Below, piece after piece: positions 7,008-15,495 of a DNA stretch of 22,726 nucleotides. The stretch is from positions 1,165 through 23,890 of the forward strand of contig DGOD01000320.1 of the NCBI GenBank assembly GCA_002389265.1. Direction: 5' to 3'. Each line of letters opens with the position of its first letter. Within the stretch, counting starts at the first letter, position 1. Source of the stretch: Gammaproteobacteria bacterium UBA4475 (lineage in GTDB: Bacteria; Pseudomonadota; Gammaproteobacteria; Pseudomonadales; Azotimanducaceae). The position numbers and the translations under genes were made by a program. Below the pieces are notes generated by a model that was not told the DNA's origin, ran no database searches, and saw only the letters and a program-made list of their open reading frames with translations.

Positions 7008-8080
7008 GTTCGCACATCCATAAGGTCTCCAGGCACATTTTGATTCTCACGCCTCACTCGGCGACCCAAGACGACATGCAATGCATCAATGACCAAGTCG
7101 TTGGAAGCTAATTCGTAGCGTAATTCCGCCACCATCGATCGAACGGTACTGAGCGTTTCGGGCTTGACCGCCCAGATGGTTAAATCTACGTGGCCTGAAG
7201 ATCTTAAAACCGACTTCACGGCCAGATGATCAAGCTCTTGAAAATCAGTTTCCAGATACACTGACCAGAGGCGCCGCCCAGCTTGTAACGTGTCTTGCTG
7301 TGCCTCAATTTCTATCTGCACTAAATCTGAATCGCCAAAAGGCAGTAAAAAGCGCCAAAATAAATCTTTTCGACCATCGGCCGCCAAGGCTTCAACCTGA
7401 TTACCTTCGAGCACCTCTACCAGACGGCTTATTCCTGCAGTGTCAGCGAGGGAGCCTTGCCGAATCAAACGTTGCAGTGAAATAATGATTTGTTTGAAGT
7501 CGAGATTTTTTGGGTCGCTTGACCTAATCTTCAGCAGCGCTTCGGTGAACAAGCCTGATTTTAGTAACCCCTGCTTAATGGCCTCAGGGGAAATACTATC
7601 TGGGCTGATGCGCAAGCGGCTGAGCTGTTGCTGCAGATCTGGCCGCCCCGACAGCCCTACCCATTTGTTCACTTCGGCGATACCAAACGCGCCAAGAAAA
7701 CCCGATGTAGCGTCTGAAGCTCGCACCATCAGCGAAGCAGCGAGCGGATTGCTCGGTGTTGCCGGCACAGGGGCTTGCTTCTCAGGTTGCCGCAGTGAAT
7801 CAGGTGCGAGTTGCTGCAGATATCGACCATAGATGCTAACGACATAGCGGAAGTTGAGTACTTGACCCACTTCCACCGGCAAGGACGACGCCACCAAGGC
7901 ATTAAGCTGGCCGTTCACCAATCTTAACTGGCCAGGGCTATCGGCCACCGCACGCACGAACTGGCCATTTCTCAACCCCAACTCTCTAGCAACCATATCA
8001 TTTAGCTGCATGCGCGGCATCGAAGACATTTCGATACCGATCGGCTTGGCGCTCAGATTATTTAATTCGGGGCTATGCAA
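7004..8080 (-). CDS. FliK-like flagellar hook-length control protein (probable second FliK)
   Basis: The 358-residue protein has a FliK-type C-terminal domain, about residues 235-335: FWRFLLPFGDSDLVQIEIE, then LWSVYLETDFQELDHLAVK and a VDLTIWAVKPETLSTVRSMV segment ending LVIDALHVVLGRR. FliK senses hook length and triggers the FlhB switch. The N-terminal part (LRLVNGQLNALVASSLPVEV) is unlike the long disordered ruler of classical FliK. The start is TTG at 8080 with AGGAG 6 bases before it (minus strand of 8087-8091); the nearest in-frame ATG would remove 17 residues. It sits directly before flhX with overlapping stop and start. The main fliK is normally in the fliEFGHIJ cluster, outside this window, so this is probably a paralogue. 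Confidence 0.8.
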   Translation of the reverse strand: MHSPELNNLSAKPIGIEMSSMPRMQLNDMVARELGLRNGQFVRAVADSPGQLRLVNGQLNALVASSLPVEVGQVLNFRYVVSIYGRYLQQLAPDSLRQPEKQAPVPATPSNPLAASLMVRASDATSGFLGAFGIAEVNKWVGLSGRPDLQQQLSRLRISPDSISPEAIKQGLLKSGLFTEALLKIRSSDPKNLDFKQIIISLQRLIRQGSLADTAGISRLVEVLEGNQVEALAADGRKDLFWRFLLPFGDSDLVQIEIEAQQDTLQAGRRLWSVYLETDFQELDHLAVKSVLRSSGHVDLTIWAVKPETLSTVRSMVAELRYELASNDLVIDALHVVLGRRVRRENQNVPGDLMDVRT

Positions 8081-8086
8081 CGCATT

Positions 8087-8091
8087 CTCCT
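8087..8091 (-). promoter_or_regulatory. Ribosome binding site deciding the TTG start of the FliK-like gene
   Basis: AGGAG on the minus strand, 6 bases before the TTG at 8080. An ATG between them is out of frame. Confidence 0.65.
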
Positions 8092-8116
8092 GAGGGCAGC
8101 CCCACGACTAGGACGC

Positions 8117-8575
8117 CTAACGCGGAAATGTTACCCAATCAGACTTATCAACAGTACTTCGCCGTGAAGCAGTATCATCCTTAAAGACCACTTTGTAGAC
8201 CGCATCTTGATCTGGCAAACGTAACACAGTCCCTGCCAACATCCAATTCGCATTATTACGTCGAAAAGACTGCGGATTACCCTTGACGAAGGCGTCTCTC
8301 AATATCTTTTTCTGAAGGGACGAGTCCCCATAGAAACGCATGATGATACCGTCCAGCGTGTCTCCAGACCTAATGCGATAGCGACCTTTAGCAGTTTCTC
8401 CTGGCATGACCTTATCCACTCGAGGCAATGATGAGCTCTCGATATTGAGCAGCCGCAGCAACGCCGCATCCACCTTGCTATCAGCATTAGCTTGCGAAAT
8501 CGACGCGACCAGCAGCATCGATGCCAATATACCGCCAGACATAAGCATTTTTAAGGGATATACAACACATTTCAC
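8117..8575 (-). CDS. Secreted LysM (peptidoglycan-binding) protein of the flagellar T/H-ring locus
   Basis: 152 residues. A Sec signal peptide (about residues 1-31, hydrophobic SGGILASMLLVASISQA, cleavage likely after ANA) is followed by a LysM domain at about residues 70-125: YRIRSGDTLDGIIMRFYGDS is the classic opening and AGTVLRLP the classic ending. LysM binds N-acetylglucosamine in peptidoglycan, so the protein is probably periplasmic and wall-attached. The GTG start at 8575 is supported by AGGAG 6 bases upstream (minus strand of 8582-8586). It lies 74 bases after flgT and 36 before the FliK-like gene. LysM proteins beside flgT are found in vibrios; the exact role is not established. Confidence 0.85.
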   Translation of the reverse strand: MKCVVYPLKMLMSGGILASMLLVASISQANADSKVDAALLRLLNIESSSLPRVDKVMPGETAKGRYRIRSGDTLDGIIMRFYGDSSLQKKILRDAFVKGNPQSFRRNNANWMLAGTVLRLPDQDAVYKVVFKDDTASRRSTVDKSDWVTFPR

Positions 8576-8581
8576 AGTCTT

Positions 8582-8586
8582 CTCCT
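8582..8586 (-). promoter_or_regulatory. Ribosome binding site deciding the GTG start of the LysM gene
   Basis: AGGAG on the minus strand, 6 bases before the GTG at 8575. Confidence 0.65.
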
Positions 8587-8649
8587 AACATTGTTTACTG
8601 CCGCCGCACTATGCCTTGGGTCAGAACATCTTGGGTCAAATGCCCAGGT

Positions 8650-9840
8650 TCAGAAAGGCAAGGCAGCCACATAGTCTGACGCCGGCGCTTTATGTCCCGC
8701 AATCACCTCGACAACAGAACTGTAATCATTGACGCGAGTAATCCGCCCTAACCCGAGATGGTTGATGCCATCACCATTGAGTACCACAGTGAGAAAATCA
8801 CGAGAATTGCTCAAGAGAAATTCATCGCCCACCGCCATCCCAGCAAGCGCGCCCGACTTCAGAACCAAGGTTGGCGAGCTCCGCCCTGCCCGCGCTACCA
8901 TAAAAGAAATCGGCAGGCATTTCGCAGCGGCGCGCAGACCATCGACCTGACGACTTGTGGCCGCGGCAATGAAGGCCAACATATCCGGCGGCAAGTCTGC
9001 ACCCGGTGCTTGTAAATCATCACTAAAACCGATCATTTCCTCACGATTAAACAACACCTCACCCGAGGCAATATCGATCAACCGCAATTGATAGCGGAGC
9101 TCATTTGACCTTGATGTCGCCTTGGGGCGGTAACCCAACAAAGGAATGTAACGCAAACCATTCTTGAGGGATTTACGCACATTGTAGTAACCTTCTGTCA
9201 ACACGCCTGGTTCCGCCGCCTCAATTCGAAGCTCAACACGCAGAGCGGCGGCGCCTTGGCTGCCCGTCCCGCGAAGAGAAAGGTCATATACACTGGCATA
9301 GGCAGCCTGACTGGTGATTAACCAACCCTGATCCTCTCCAAACGTCTCGATCACCGACTCGCGAACCACCCGAGCGACCTCATGAATGGACTGACTAGAG
9401 TGCCTCAAGTCAGCGCCTATATGCATGTCGAGCACTGCATGACGGCGATACCGACTTTGGCGACATTGCTTGCCGTCAATCTGACCTAATATCTCAGCAG
9501 CCAGCGCTGGAGACTGACTATCTTGAGATACATAATCAGCGACTCGAATTCCCCGCACTGTACCATTCGATGCCATATAAGTGGCCTCGTGCAATTCGCC
9601 TGTCTCATCAACGAAGGCCGAAGTCACAATTTCCAGCTCACCATTCAGGGCATGGCTGAGTAGCGCATTGCGCGCAGCGGCTAGTCGCTGCTCCGCCGCA
9701 TCGCCAGTGCTTTTAACTTGAGGAGGCACAAAAGATACCGGCGTTTGCGCTGTAGCAACTACTGACCAAGAACCTACGAGTAGCAACCAGACGCTAGCCC
9801 GCAGTTTGGTGGACCTTAGGCACGCCCCTGATTCACGCAC
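8650..9840 (-). CDS. flgT: Flagellar H-ring/T-ring assembly protein FlgT
   Basis: In Vibrio, FlgT is a periplasmic protein that forms the H ring around the L and P rings and helps stabilise the stator ring. From the GTG at 9840 the protein is 396 residues (Vibrio FlgT about 377). It has a Sec signal (LRASVWLLLVGSWSVVATAQ) and then the three-part FlgT layout: an N-terminal region with GELHEATYMASNGTVRGIRV, a middle domain with ELRYQLRLIDIASGEVLFN, and a C-terminal SH3-like part with GALAGMAVGDEFLL and GLGRITRV. The frame is open to an ATG at 9885, but that start would put about 29 residues before the hydrophobic core and lie deep inside the flgP-like gene. The GTG start overlaps that gene by 8 bases and lacks a clear ribosome site, so coupling is likely. 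Confidence 0.85.
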   Translation of the reverse strand: MRESGACLRSTKLRASVWLLLVGSWSVVATAQTPVSFVPPQVKSTGDAAEQRLAAARNALLSHALNGELEIVTSAFVDETGELHEATYMASNGTVRGIRVADYVSQDSQSPALAAEILGQIDGKQCRQSRYRRHAVLDMHIGADLRHSSQSIHEVARVVRESVIETFGEDQGWLITSQAAYASVYDLSLRGTGSQGAAALRVELRIEAAEPGVLTEGYYNVRKSLKNGLRYIPLLGYRPKATSRSNELRYQLRLIDIASGEVLFNREEMIGFSDDLQAPGADLPPDMLAFIAAATSRQVDGLRAAAKCLPISFMVARAGRSSPTLVLKSGALAGMAVGDEFLLSNSRDFLTVVLNGDGINHLGLGRITRVNDYSSVVEVIAGHKAPASDYVAALPF

Positions 9841-10306
9841 GAGCGAGTTGCTGCATGTGCTTGAGGTATAATAGCCGCAAGTCATTAACCACTGAGCGAC
9901 GCAGTGAAAGCGTCACTTCATAGGTATCCTCCCCTACTGGGCTGACACTCACTAATTGGGCTCCATAGATCACACCCTGAACCTTGGCACGGTAAACATC
10001 ATCGCTCAGCACCAGGTCAGAAATCTTAGTTGATCCATCCACATACTGGCCGTAAACCTGTTCCGCTAAACCACGATAGGCATCCAGCTTGGAGGCTCTG
10101 ATAGCCAACAAACGCTGTTGCGCAGGGTTATCACTTGCCTGAACGCTGATCACTGCATAGCCCGTCGCACTGATTACCAGCTCTTGCTGAGCGATCTTCA
10201 TCACAGATCCTTCGCTGCGTACTTCAATGGGCGCACAACCAGAAGAGCCTAAAACTGCACTCAGAGCCAGTATTGCCGTTATCAATTTAATCTTCCACAA
10301 ACACAT
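9833..10306 (-). CDS. flgP: FlgP-like outer-membrane lipoprotein (LPP20 family)
   Basis: 157 residues. The signal sequence (IKLITAILALSAVLGSSGC) ends at Cys24, the likely lipidation site; the lipobox reads SSGC, with Ser in place of the usual Leu at -3. The mature part has the LPP20/FlgP pattern: ATGYAVISVQASDNPAQQRL, AIRASKLDAYRGLAEQVYG, then VQGVIYGAQLVSVSPVGEDT and a final strand YEVTLSLRR. FlgP builds an outer disk around the flagellar base in Vibrio and Campylobacter. Start ATG at 10306 with AGGGAG 7 bases upstream. It leads the operon flgP-flgT-LysM-FliK-like-flhX. No FlgO is seen nearby. Confidence 0.8.
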   Translation of the reverse strand: MCLWKIKLITAILALSAVLGSSGCAPIEVRSEGSVMKIAQQELVISATGYAVISVQASDNPAQQRLLAIRASKLDAYRGLAEQVYGQYVDGSTKISDLVLSDDVYRAKVQGVIYGAQLVSVSPVGEDTYEVTLSLRRSVVNDLRLLYLKHMQQLARA

Positions 10307-10438
10307 ATTGTCGCTCCCTTTAGGCGCTCTGCAGCCTGCGTTAACCCACCGAGCTTCTTATCGAATATCTACTGGTAATAGCATCGACTCTAACGCCCCA
10401 ACCTTTACCACGGATCGTCATTTTTTCGGATTTAGATG

Positions 10439-10455
10439 TTGGCACGATAATCGCT
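10439..10455 (+). promoter_or_regulatory. Sigma-54 (RpoN) promoter for flhA-flhF-flhG-fliA
   Basis: TTGGCACG-ATAA-TCGCT against the consensus TTGGCACG-N4-TTGC: only one conserved base differs. The -24 GG (10441-10442) and -12 GC (10453-10454) have the correct offset. Transcription would start near 10466, about 73 bases before flhA. RpoN and FleQ/FlrA-type control of flhA operons is known in Pseudomonas and Vibrio. The gap 10307-10538 also must hold the promoter of the divergent flgP operon, which I could not identify. Confidence 0.8.
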
Positions 10456-10538
10456 ATATAACTCATCGAGAGCGATTTACACCCGTACGCACTCTTTTAG
10501 ATCGATGTATCTTACTGTTTTTAAAGGTTATATTTTTA

Positions 10539-12659
10539 ATGGCTACAGCAAACGTGTCAACAATACGACAGACCCTGTCCACTTTCGAACTATCTGGGCT
10601 CGGGATACCTGTCTTAGTTCTGTTAATCATCTCAATGTTGATTCTACCGCTGCCCCCATTTTTGCTGGACGTGCTGTTCACTTTTAATATCGTCATCGGG
10701 CTCGTGATCATCATGATTGCCATCAACGTATCTCGCCCATTGGAATTTTCTTCATTCCCGTCAATATTACTGCTAGCAACCATGCTTCGTCTCGGCCTCA
10801 ACGTCGCCTCGACTCGCGTCGTGCTAGTCAACGGACACGAGGGACCCGACGCTGCAGGCAAAGTCATCGAAGCATTCGGCGAATTCGTAATCGCCGGTAA
10901 TTATCTCGTTGGCTTCATTATCTTCTCTATTTTAATGATCATCAATTTTATTGTGGTGACCAAGGGCGCCGGGCGTGTCTCAGAGGTTATCGCCCGTTTC
11001 ACACTCGATGCTATGCCGGGTAAGCAGATGTCTATTGATGCCGATCTCAATGCCGGCGTGATAGACCAGGAGACCGCCAAACGCCGTCGTGAAGAAATAT
11101 CTCAGGAATCTGACTTCTTCGGCTCCATGGATGGTGCATCTAAATTTGTTCGCGGCGACGCTGTTGCCGGACTGATGATCCTGATAATCAACATCCTGGG
11201 CGGCTTGCTCATTGGCATCGGCCAGCATGACCTGAGCTTCTCCGAAGCTGGTCGAATTTATGTTCTGCTGACCATTGGTGACGGTCTTGTGGCGCAAATC
11301 CCCTCACTGTTACTGTCCTTATCCACAGCGATTATCGTCACTCGAGTCACCACCTCCGAGTCGATGACCATACAGGCCAAAAGCCAAATCGCCCAGCCGG
11401 AAGCCTGGATCATCTCAGCTGTCATACTCATGCTATTAGGCTTGGTCCCTGGCATGCCACACCTGGTCTTTATTAGCTTGAGCCTAATCTCCGGCGGGCT
11501 AGGCTATTACTACTTACGCCAACGAGGAACGAGGACGCTTGACGAAAATAGTAGCGTTGTTCAACAAGAGGACCAAGAAGACCCTGTAAACAAGGAACTG
11601 GATTGGGAAGATGTCGAGCAGGTGGATATCGTTGCACTGGACATCGGCTATGGGCTCATTCCATTGGTGAGCAGCGATTCTGGCGGAACCCTGTTGGCAA
11701 AAATCAAGGGTGTACGAAAGAAGCTATCAACGGAGTTTGGTTTCCTGGTGCAACCGATTCGCATCAGAGACAACCTCGAACTACCACCGGACGTCTATAA
11801 CATTGTCCTCAGCGGTGTCGTTCGCGGTCAGGGTGAGATACGGGTTGGCCAGGAATTGGCCATCAACCCGGGCGTCGTCCATGGCGAGCTCACTGGCACA
11901 CCAACAAAAGAGCCTGCATTTGGCCTGGAGGCCGTTTGGATAGATGCGTCGCAGCGAGACTACGCTCGCACTTTGGGCTACACCGTTGTTGACGCATCTA
12001 CGGCCATAGCCACCCATATGAACGCCATTTTGCGAGAAAATTCTGCCAATCTTCTCAGTCATGACGAAACCCAACAATTACTCGATAAAGTGGCAGAACG
12101 ATCGCCGAAACTGGTGGAAGATCTGGTGCCCAACAAGTTACCCCTGGCAGCCGTAACCAAAATTCTGCAAAACATACTTGCAGAAGACGTCAGCGTCAGA
12201 GATATGCGCAGTATTATCGACGTACTCACTGTCGAGAGCAGCAGGACTCAGGATCCAGAAGAACTGACGGCGCTGGTCCGTCCGCGTTTGGGTCGTATGA
12301 TCATGCAGGGCTTGGTCAATGTAGATGAAAACCTTCCTGTCATGACCCTCGAGCCATCTCTTGAGCAGATGCTGACAACGATACTCACACAAAGTCAACG
12401 CAACGGCAGCCTCGTTATTGAGCCTAAGCTAGCAGAGGATCTTTTCGCAGCCATTGCCACCAGCTGCCAGCAGGTTGAAGAGCAAGGACTACCGACGGTA
12501 TTGGTCGTTTCACCAGGCCTCAGGCCCTGGCTGTCACGCACGGCACGCCAGCGTGTACCCCGTTTGACTGTACTGTCTTACAGCGAAATACCCGACGATC
12601 AAGATATCAAAATTATTTCTAATATCAGCGTACGCGATAAGCAAGGAGAAACAGCATGA
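10539..12659 (+). CDS. flhA: Flagellar export gate protein FlhA
   Basis: Inner-membrane export gate subunit that uses the proton motive force and docks chaperone-substrate complexes. The ATG at 10539 gives 706 residues, normal for FlhA; the frame is open further upstream to 10227, but that would overlap flgP and run through the promoter. The N-terminal half carries about eight membrane segments and the FHIPEP-family signature (LRLGLNVASTRVVLVNG, GEFVIAGNYLVGFIIFSILM, then RFTLDAMPGKQMSIDADLNA). The soluble C-terminal domain starts after about residue 330, with GLIPLVSSDSGG and later domains intact. AAAGG lies 11 bases upstream. The stop overlaps the flhF start by 4 bases (ATGA). Confidence 0.97.
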   Translation: MATANVSTIRQTLSTFELSGLGIPVLVLLIISMLILPLPPFLLDVLFTFNIVIGLVIIMIAINVSRPLEFSSFPSILLLATMLRLGLNVASTRVVLVNGHEGPDAAGKVIEAFGEFVIAGNYLVGFIIFSILMIINFIVVTKGAGRVSEVIARFTLDAMPGKQMSIDADLNAGVIDQETAKRRREEISQESDFFGSMDGASKFVRGDAVAGLMILIINILGGLLIGIGQHDLSFSEAGRIYVLLTIGDGLVAQIPSLLLSLSTAIIVTRVTTSESMTIQAKSQIAQPEAWIISAVILMLLGLVPGMPHLVFISLSLISGGLGYYYLRQRGTRTLDENSSVVQQEDQEDPVNKELDWEDVEQVDIVALDIGYGLIPLVSSDSGGTLLAKIKGVRKKLSTEFGFLVQPIRIRDNLELPPDVYNIVLSGVVRGQGEIRVGQELAINPGVVHGELTGTPTKEPAFGLEAVWIDASQRDYARTLGYTVVDASTAIATHMNAILRENSANLLSHDETQQLLDKVAERSPKLVEDLVPNKLPLAAVTKILQNILAEDVSVRDMRSIIDVLTVESSRTQDPEELTALVRPRLGRMIMQGLVNVDENLPVMTLEPSLEQMLTTILTQSQRNGSLVIEPKLAEDLFAAIATSCQQVEEQGLPTVLVVSPGLRPWLSRTARQRVPRLTVLSYSEIPDDQDIKIISNISVRDKQGETA

Positions 12660-13843
12660 GACTAGAGCAGGTTTTTGCACCCGACACTCGCATGGCTATG
12701 GCCCAGGTTCAGCATCACTTCGGCGAAGACTCTATGGTCGTGTCTAATCGTCGTTACAATGGCCGCAACGAGCTTATTGCCGCCGTGGACAACATCATAA
12801 AGCCTGCCGTAGCACCCCTTGCGCCCGCAGCGACTGTTGCACCCGTGACGGCTGTTGCCAGCGCTGCACCAGCGCCGGTCACTGAACAGCAGCGGGCGTT
12901 ATCCTTAGTGGAACTCATCAAGACCGAATTTGAGACCTCTCGTCTAGAGATGCAGAGCCTGACACGATTGCCACGCCAACCTCACACTACTTCAAAGCAT
13001 ATTATCGAGTTACAACGCTTATTCATGAATACGGGCATGTCTGCTCGCCTAAGCCAACAAGTACTTGATCAATTGGCGTCGACGAAAAGCCTGCAAGACG
13101 CGTCGAACGTTTTGAGCCAATGGATAAAAACTCAAATTACAAACTATGACCTCGTTGCGGACCCGGCTCAAGCACACCTGATCGCTGGTCACCCCGGGTC
13201 CGGCAAGAGCACCATGATCGCGCGAGTTGCGCGACAATTGGCAATGGCAGATTCATCACGAAAGATCGCCTTAATCAGTTTCAATGATGATCGCATCGGG
13301 GCCTGGCAGGCAACTCAGATCGCCGGGGCTCGCGCAGGTGCTGACACCTATCGCACAACATCATTTAAGCAACTACAGGCCCTATACGCTGAAATCGGCG
13401 CGACTCATCATCTATTGATCGATACCGCTGGCGCGAACATTCAAAGAGAAATCAGGTGTATCACAAAAATTATTCCCGAACTCAAGTCGCACCTGATGCT
13501 AGCTGCAGATACGAACGAGACCTCGGCGCTCAACCTGCTGGGCCACCCCAATTTGAATTGGACTTCCTGCATGGTATCTCGATTAGATGGTATCGATTAT
13601 CCATGGGCCATCATCAGCATTCTCGCTAACAGCAACATTCCGGTATCTTTGGGCTCTTACTGCACTGATATGACAAGCCCCCCACGAGCTTTATCCGGCG
13701 ACTTCCTGGCGCACTTGATCGACAAAAAGGTCCAACGGCATATCGATAGCGCTCTTGCCCAGAAAGAAACGACCAAAGTGCCCGCCCATATTGGCAATCC
13801 CGGGTTAAAAGAATACCCGTATGAACAATTAAATTTCGGCTGA
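12656..13843 (+). CDS. flhF: FlhF, SRP-type GTPase for polar flagellar placement, divergent
   Basis: FlhF recruits the first basal-body parts to the cell pole. The 395-residue protein has the usual order: a small N-terminal domain (APDTRMAMAQVQHHFGEDSM, residues 8-27), an Ala/Pro linker (about 50-75), and an NG GTPase domain. The P-loop GHPGSGKST is at 178-186, the DxxRIGA box as NDDRIGA at about 210-216, and DTAG at 256-259. The G4 guanine-specificity motif, normally TKLD, reads SRLD (308-311), and the following G5 region (SLGSYCTDM) lacks the usual GQRVP. It may therefore bind GTP weakly or work mainly as a scaffold; this is inference. Start has AAGGAG 7 bases upstream and overlaps flhA. 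Confidence 0.92.
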   Translation: MRLEQVFAPDTRMAMAQVQHHFGEDSMVVSNRRYNGRNELIAAVDNIIKPAVAPLAPAATVAPVTAVASAAPAPVTEQQRALSLVELIKTEFETSRLEMQSLTRLPRQPHTTSKHIIELQRLFMNTGMSARLSQQVLDQLASTKSLQDASNVLSQWIKTQITNYDLVADPAQAHLIAGHPGSGKSTMIARVARQLAMADSSRKIALISFNDDRIGAWQATQIAGARAGADTYRTTSFKQLQALYAEIGATHHLLIDTAGANIQREIRCITKIIPELKSHLMLAADTNETSALNLLGHPNLNWTSCMVSRLDGIDYPWAIISILANSNIPVSLGSYCTDMTSPPRALSGDFLAHLIDKKVQRHIDSALAQKETTKVPAHIGNPGLKEYPYEQLNFG

Positions 13844-13862
13844 AAGTCTGTTAAGTTATGCA

Positions 13863-14690
13863 ATGTTAGCAATGAAACTGCGTACAAATCAGGAACATAC
13901 AAAGATGCAATTAGGCTCCAGGGTTAGGGTCATCGGTATTGCCAGCGGCAAAGGTGGTGTCGGCAAGACGACGATCGCTGTGAATTTGGCTACTGCGCTT
14001 GCCGAAAGCGGCAAAACCGTCATGCTCCTTGATGGCGACTTGGGTCTAGCCAACGCACAACTGGCTTTCGGCTGCCAAGTAAAATACAACTTCAGCCACG
14101 TTCTCGCCGGGGTTAAAACCCTTGAAGAGATTATCATTACCACCTCAAGTGGTGTCCAACTGGTTCCTGGTGCCAGCGGCTTACAAGAACTGGCATCACT
14201 AACCTCCCTGCAAGCTGGCATTATGCTTCAAGGCTTTGAGTCACTAGCCGCAAAACTCGACTATTTAATCATCGATATCGCCGCCGGTATATCGGACTCA
14301 GTCATCACCTTTTTACAAGCCTGCGATTATCGCTTTATCATCTGCAAAGACGATCCCTCTTCTTATGCGGATGCTTACGCGACGGTTAAGGTACTCAACA
14401 AGAATGCCGCCAGCGACAATCTTTATTTGTTAACAAACGAAGTCAGCGATGAAGCTCATGCGTTACGCTTACATAGTAGCTTTAATAACGTCACTAACAG
14501 ATTTCTTGAATTCAGCATCGGCATGATTGGCCATGTGGTGAAAGACGAGTCAGTCCCCTTGGCATGGAAGAAAGCACAACCGGTTGTGCAACTGTATCCC
14601 TCATCCGCGGCGGCAAGCAATTTCAGGCAACTTGCCAAGAACGTCGATGCATTGATCAAACCAACTGTCAACTTAACCGCGCACACTTAA
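13863..14690 (+). CDS. flhG: FlhG/FleN, MinD-type ATPase controlling flagellar number
   Basis: Works opposite FlhF to limit flagella number, partly by restraining the FleQ/FlrA regulator. The 275-residue protein has the deviant Walker A SGKGGVGKTT (28-37), DGDLGLANAQLAFG (57-70) and a Walker B-type IIDIAAGISD (136-145), the usual MinD/FlhG order; the C-terminal membrane-binding helix is plausible. Two starts are possible: ATG at 13863, or ATG at 13905 with AGGA about 10 bases upstream, which would cut 14 residues. The N-terminal DQAxxLR motif that activates FlhF in many species is not recognisable; NQEHTKM (9-15) is at most a remnant. It lies 19 bases after flhF and 55 before fliA. Confidence 0.92.
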   Translation: MLAMKLRTNQEHTKMQLGSRVRVIGIASGKGGVGKTTIAVNLATALAESGKTVMLLDGDLGLANAQLAFGCQVKYNFSHVLAGVKTLEEIIITTSSGVQLVPGASGLQELASLTSLQAGIMLQGFESLAAKLDYLIIDIAAGISDSVITFLQACDYRFIICKDDPSSYADAYATVKVLNKNAASDNLYLLTNEVSDEAHALRLHSSFNNVTNRFLEFSIGMIGHVVKDESVPLAWKKAQPVVQLYPSSAAASNFRQLAKNVDALIKPTVNLTAHT

Positions 14691-14745
14691 GCTAAAATTT
14701 AAGCCCACCCGACAAGGGCCAACTAAGCACCTAGAGTTATAGAAA

Positions 14746-15471
14746 ATGGTAGACGTCAGCAGTTACAGCCAGATTGAAAATGATAAAAGTCATGATGTCG
14801 ATTTGATGAATTATATTGGCCTCGTGAAACGGATCGCCATCTATCTGAAAGGCCGCGTGCCCGACTACATCCAACTCGAAGATATGATTCAAATTGGAAC
14901 ATTAGGCTTAATCGAAGCCAGCAAAGCTTACAACCCCAATGTTGGCGTTGACTTTGAAGTGTTCGCCAAGAATCGCGTGCGTGGCGCCATATTGGACGAA
15001 ATTCGTAAACTTTCAAGTATACCCAGGTCTGCCGTTAGTCATCTTCAACAGCATAACAAGACGACAATGGCATTGAGCCACCGCTTGGGCCGCTCGCCGA
15101 CCCAGACCGAGATTGCCGAAGAGTTAGGCTTAAGTACAGATGCGTTTCATAAGGAAAGAGAGCATGCGAATAGGTTTCAGACCACGTCTTTAGAGCTGAC
15201 AAGTGACGATAATACAGACTTAACGGCGCAGGACCTAAGCTCGGTCAACCCTGAAACACTGGTCTCGAACCGAGAAATCAACGATCAAGTTGCCTTGGCG
15301 ATCAGCCAATTATCTGAGCGAGAGCAGCTCGTTATTTCGCTTTATCACAAAGAAGAAATGAATCTGAAGGAAATCGGCGTCATTCTGGGTGTCAATGAAT
15401 CCAGAGTCAGCCAAATATTGTCAGCGACAGTCGCCAAGCTAAGGACTACTATAGCTGAAATAACAGCATAA
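14746..15471 (+). CDS. fliA: RNA polymerase sigma-28 factor FliA
   Basis: Directs transcription of late flagellar genes, including flgM, whose promoter here fits the FliA consensus. The 241-residue protein has region 2 (LVKRIAIYLKGRVPDYIQLE, DMIQIGTLGLIEASKAYNP, then FAKNRVRGAILDEIRKL), region 3 (RSPTQTEIAEELGLS) and region 4 with the helix-turn-helix (LSEREQLVISLYHKEEMNLK, EIGVILGVNESRVSQI). Length is normal. No strong ribosome site is seen before the ATG. The usual cheYZAB genes do not follow; two unrecognised genes do. Confidence 0.96.
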   Translation: MVDVSSYSQIENDKSHDVDLMNYIGLVKRIAIYLKGRVPDYIQLEDMIQIGTLGLIEASKAYNPNVGVDFEVFAKNRVRGAILDEIRKLSSIPRSAVSHLQQHNKTTMALSHRLGRSPTQTEIAEELGLSTDAFHKEREHANRFQTTSLELTSDDNTDLTAQDLSSVNPETLVSNREINDQVALAISQLSEREQLVISLYHKEEMNLKEIGVILGVNESRVSQILSATVAKLRTTIAEITA

Positions 15472-15495
15472 CCAGCAGAATCAACGGAGAAAATC

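Noticed and set aside
10358..10365. TTCGATAA on the minus strand as a sigma-28 -10 box for flgP
   Set aside because: No TAAA-like -35 element at the right distance.
10227..10538. N-terminal extension of flhA by 104 residues
   Set aside because: It crosses the sigma-54 promoter and overlaps flgP; the ATG at 10539 gives the normal FlhA start and length.
14693..14715. TAAA...CCCGACAA before fliA as a sigma-28 promoter
   Set aside because: Only 11 bases separate the two parts instead of 15.
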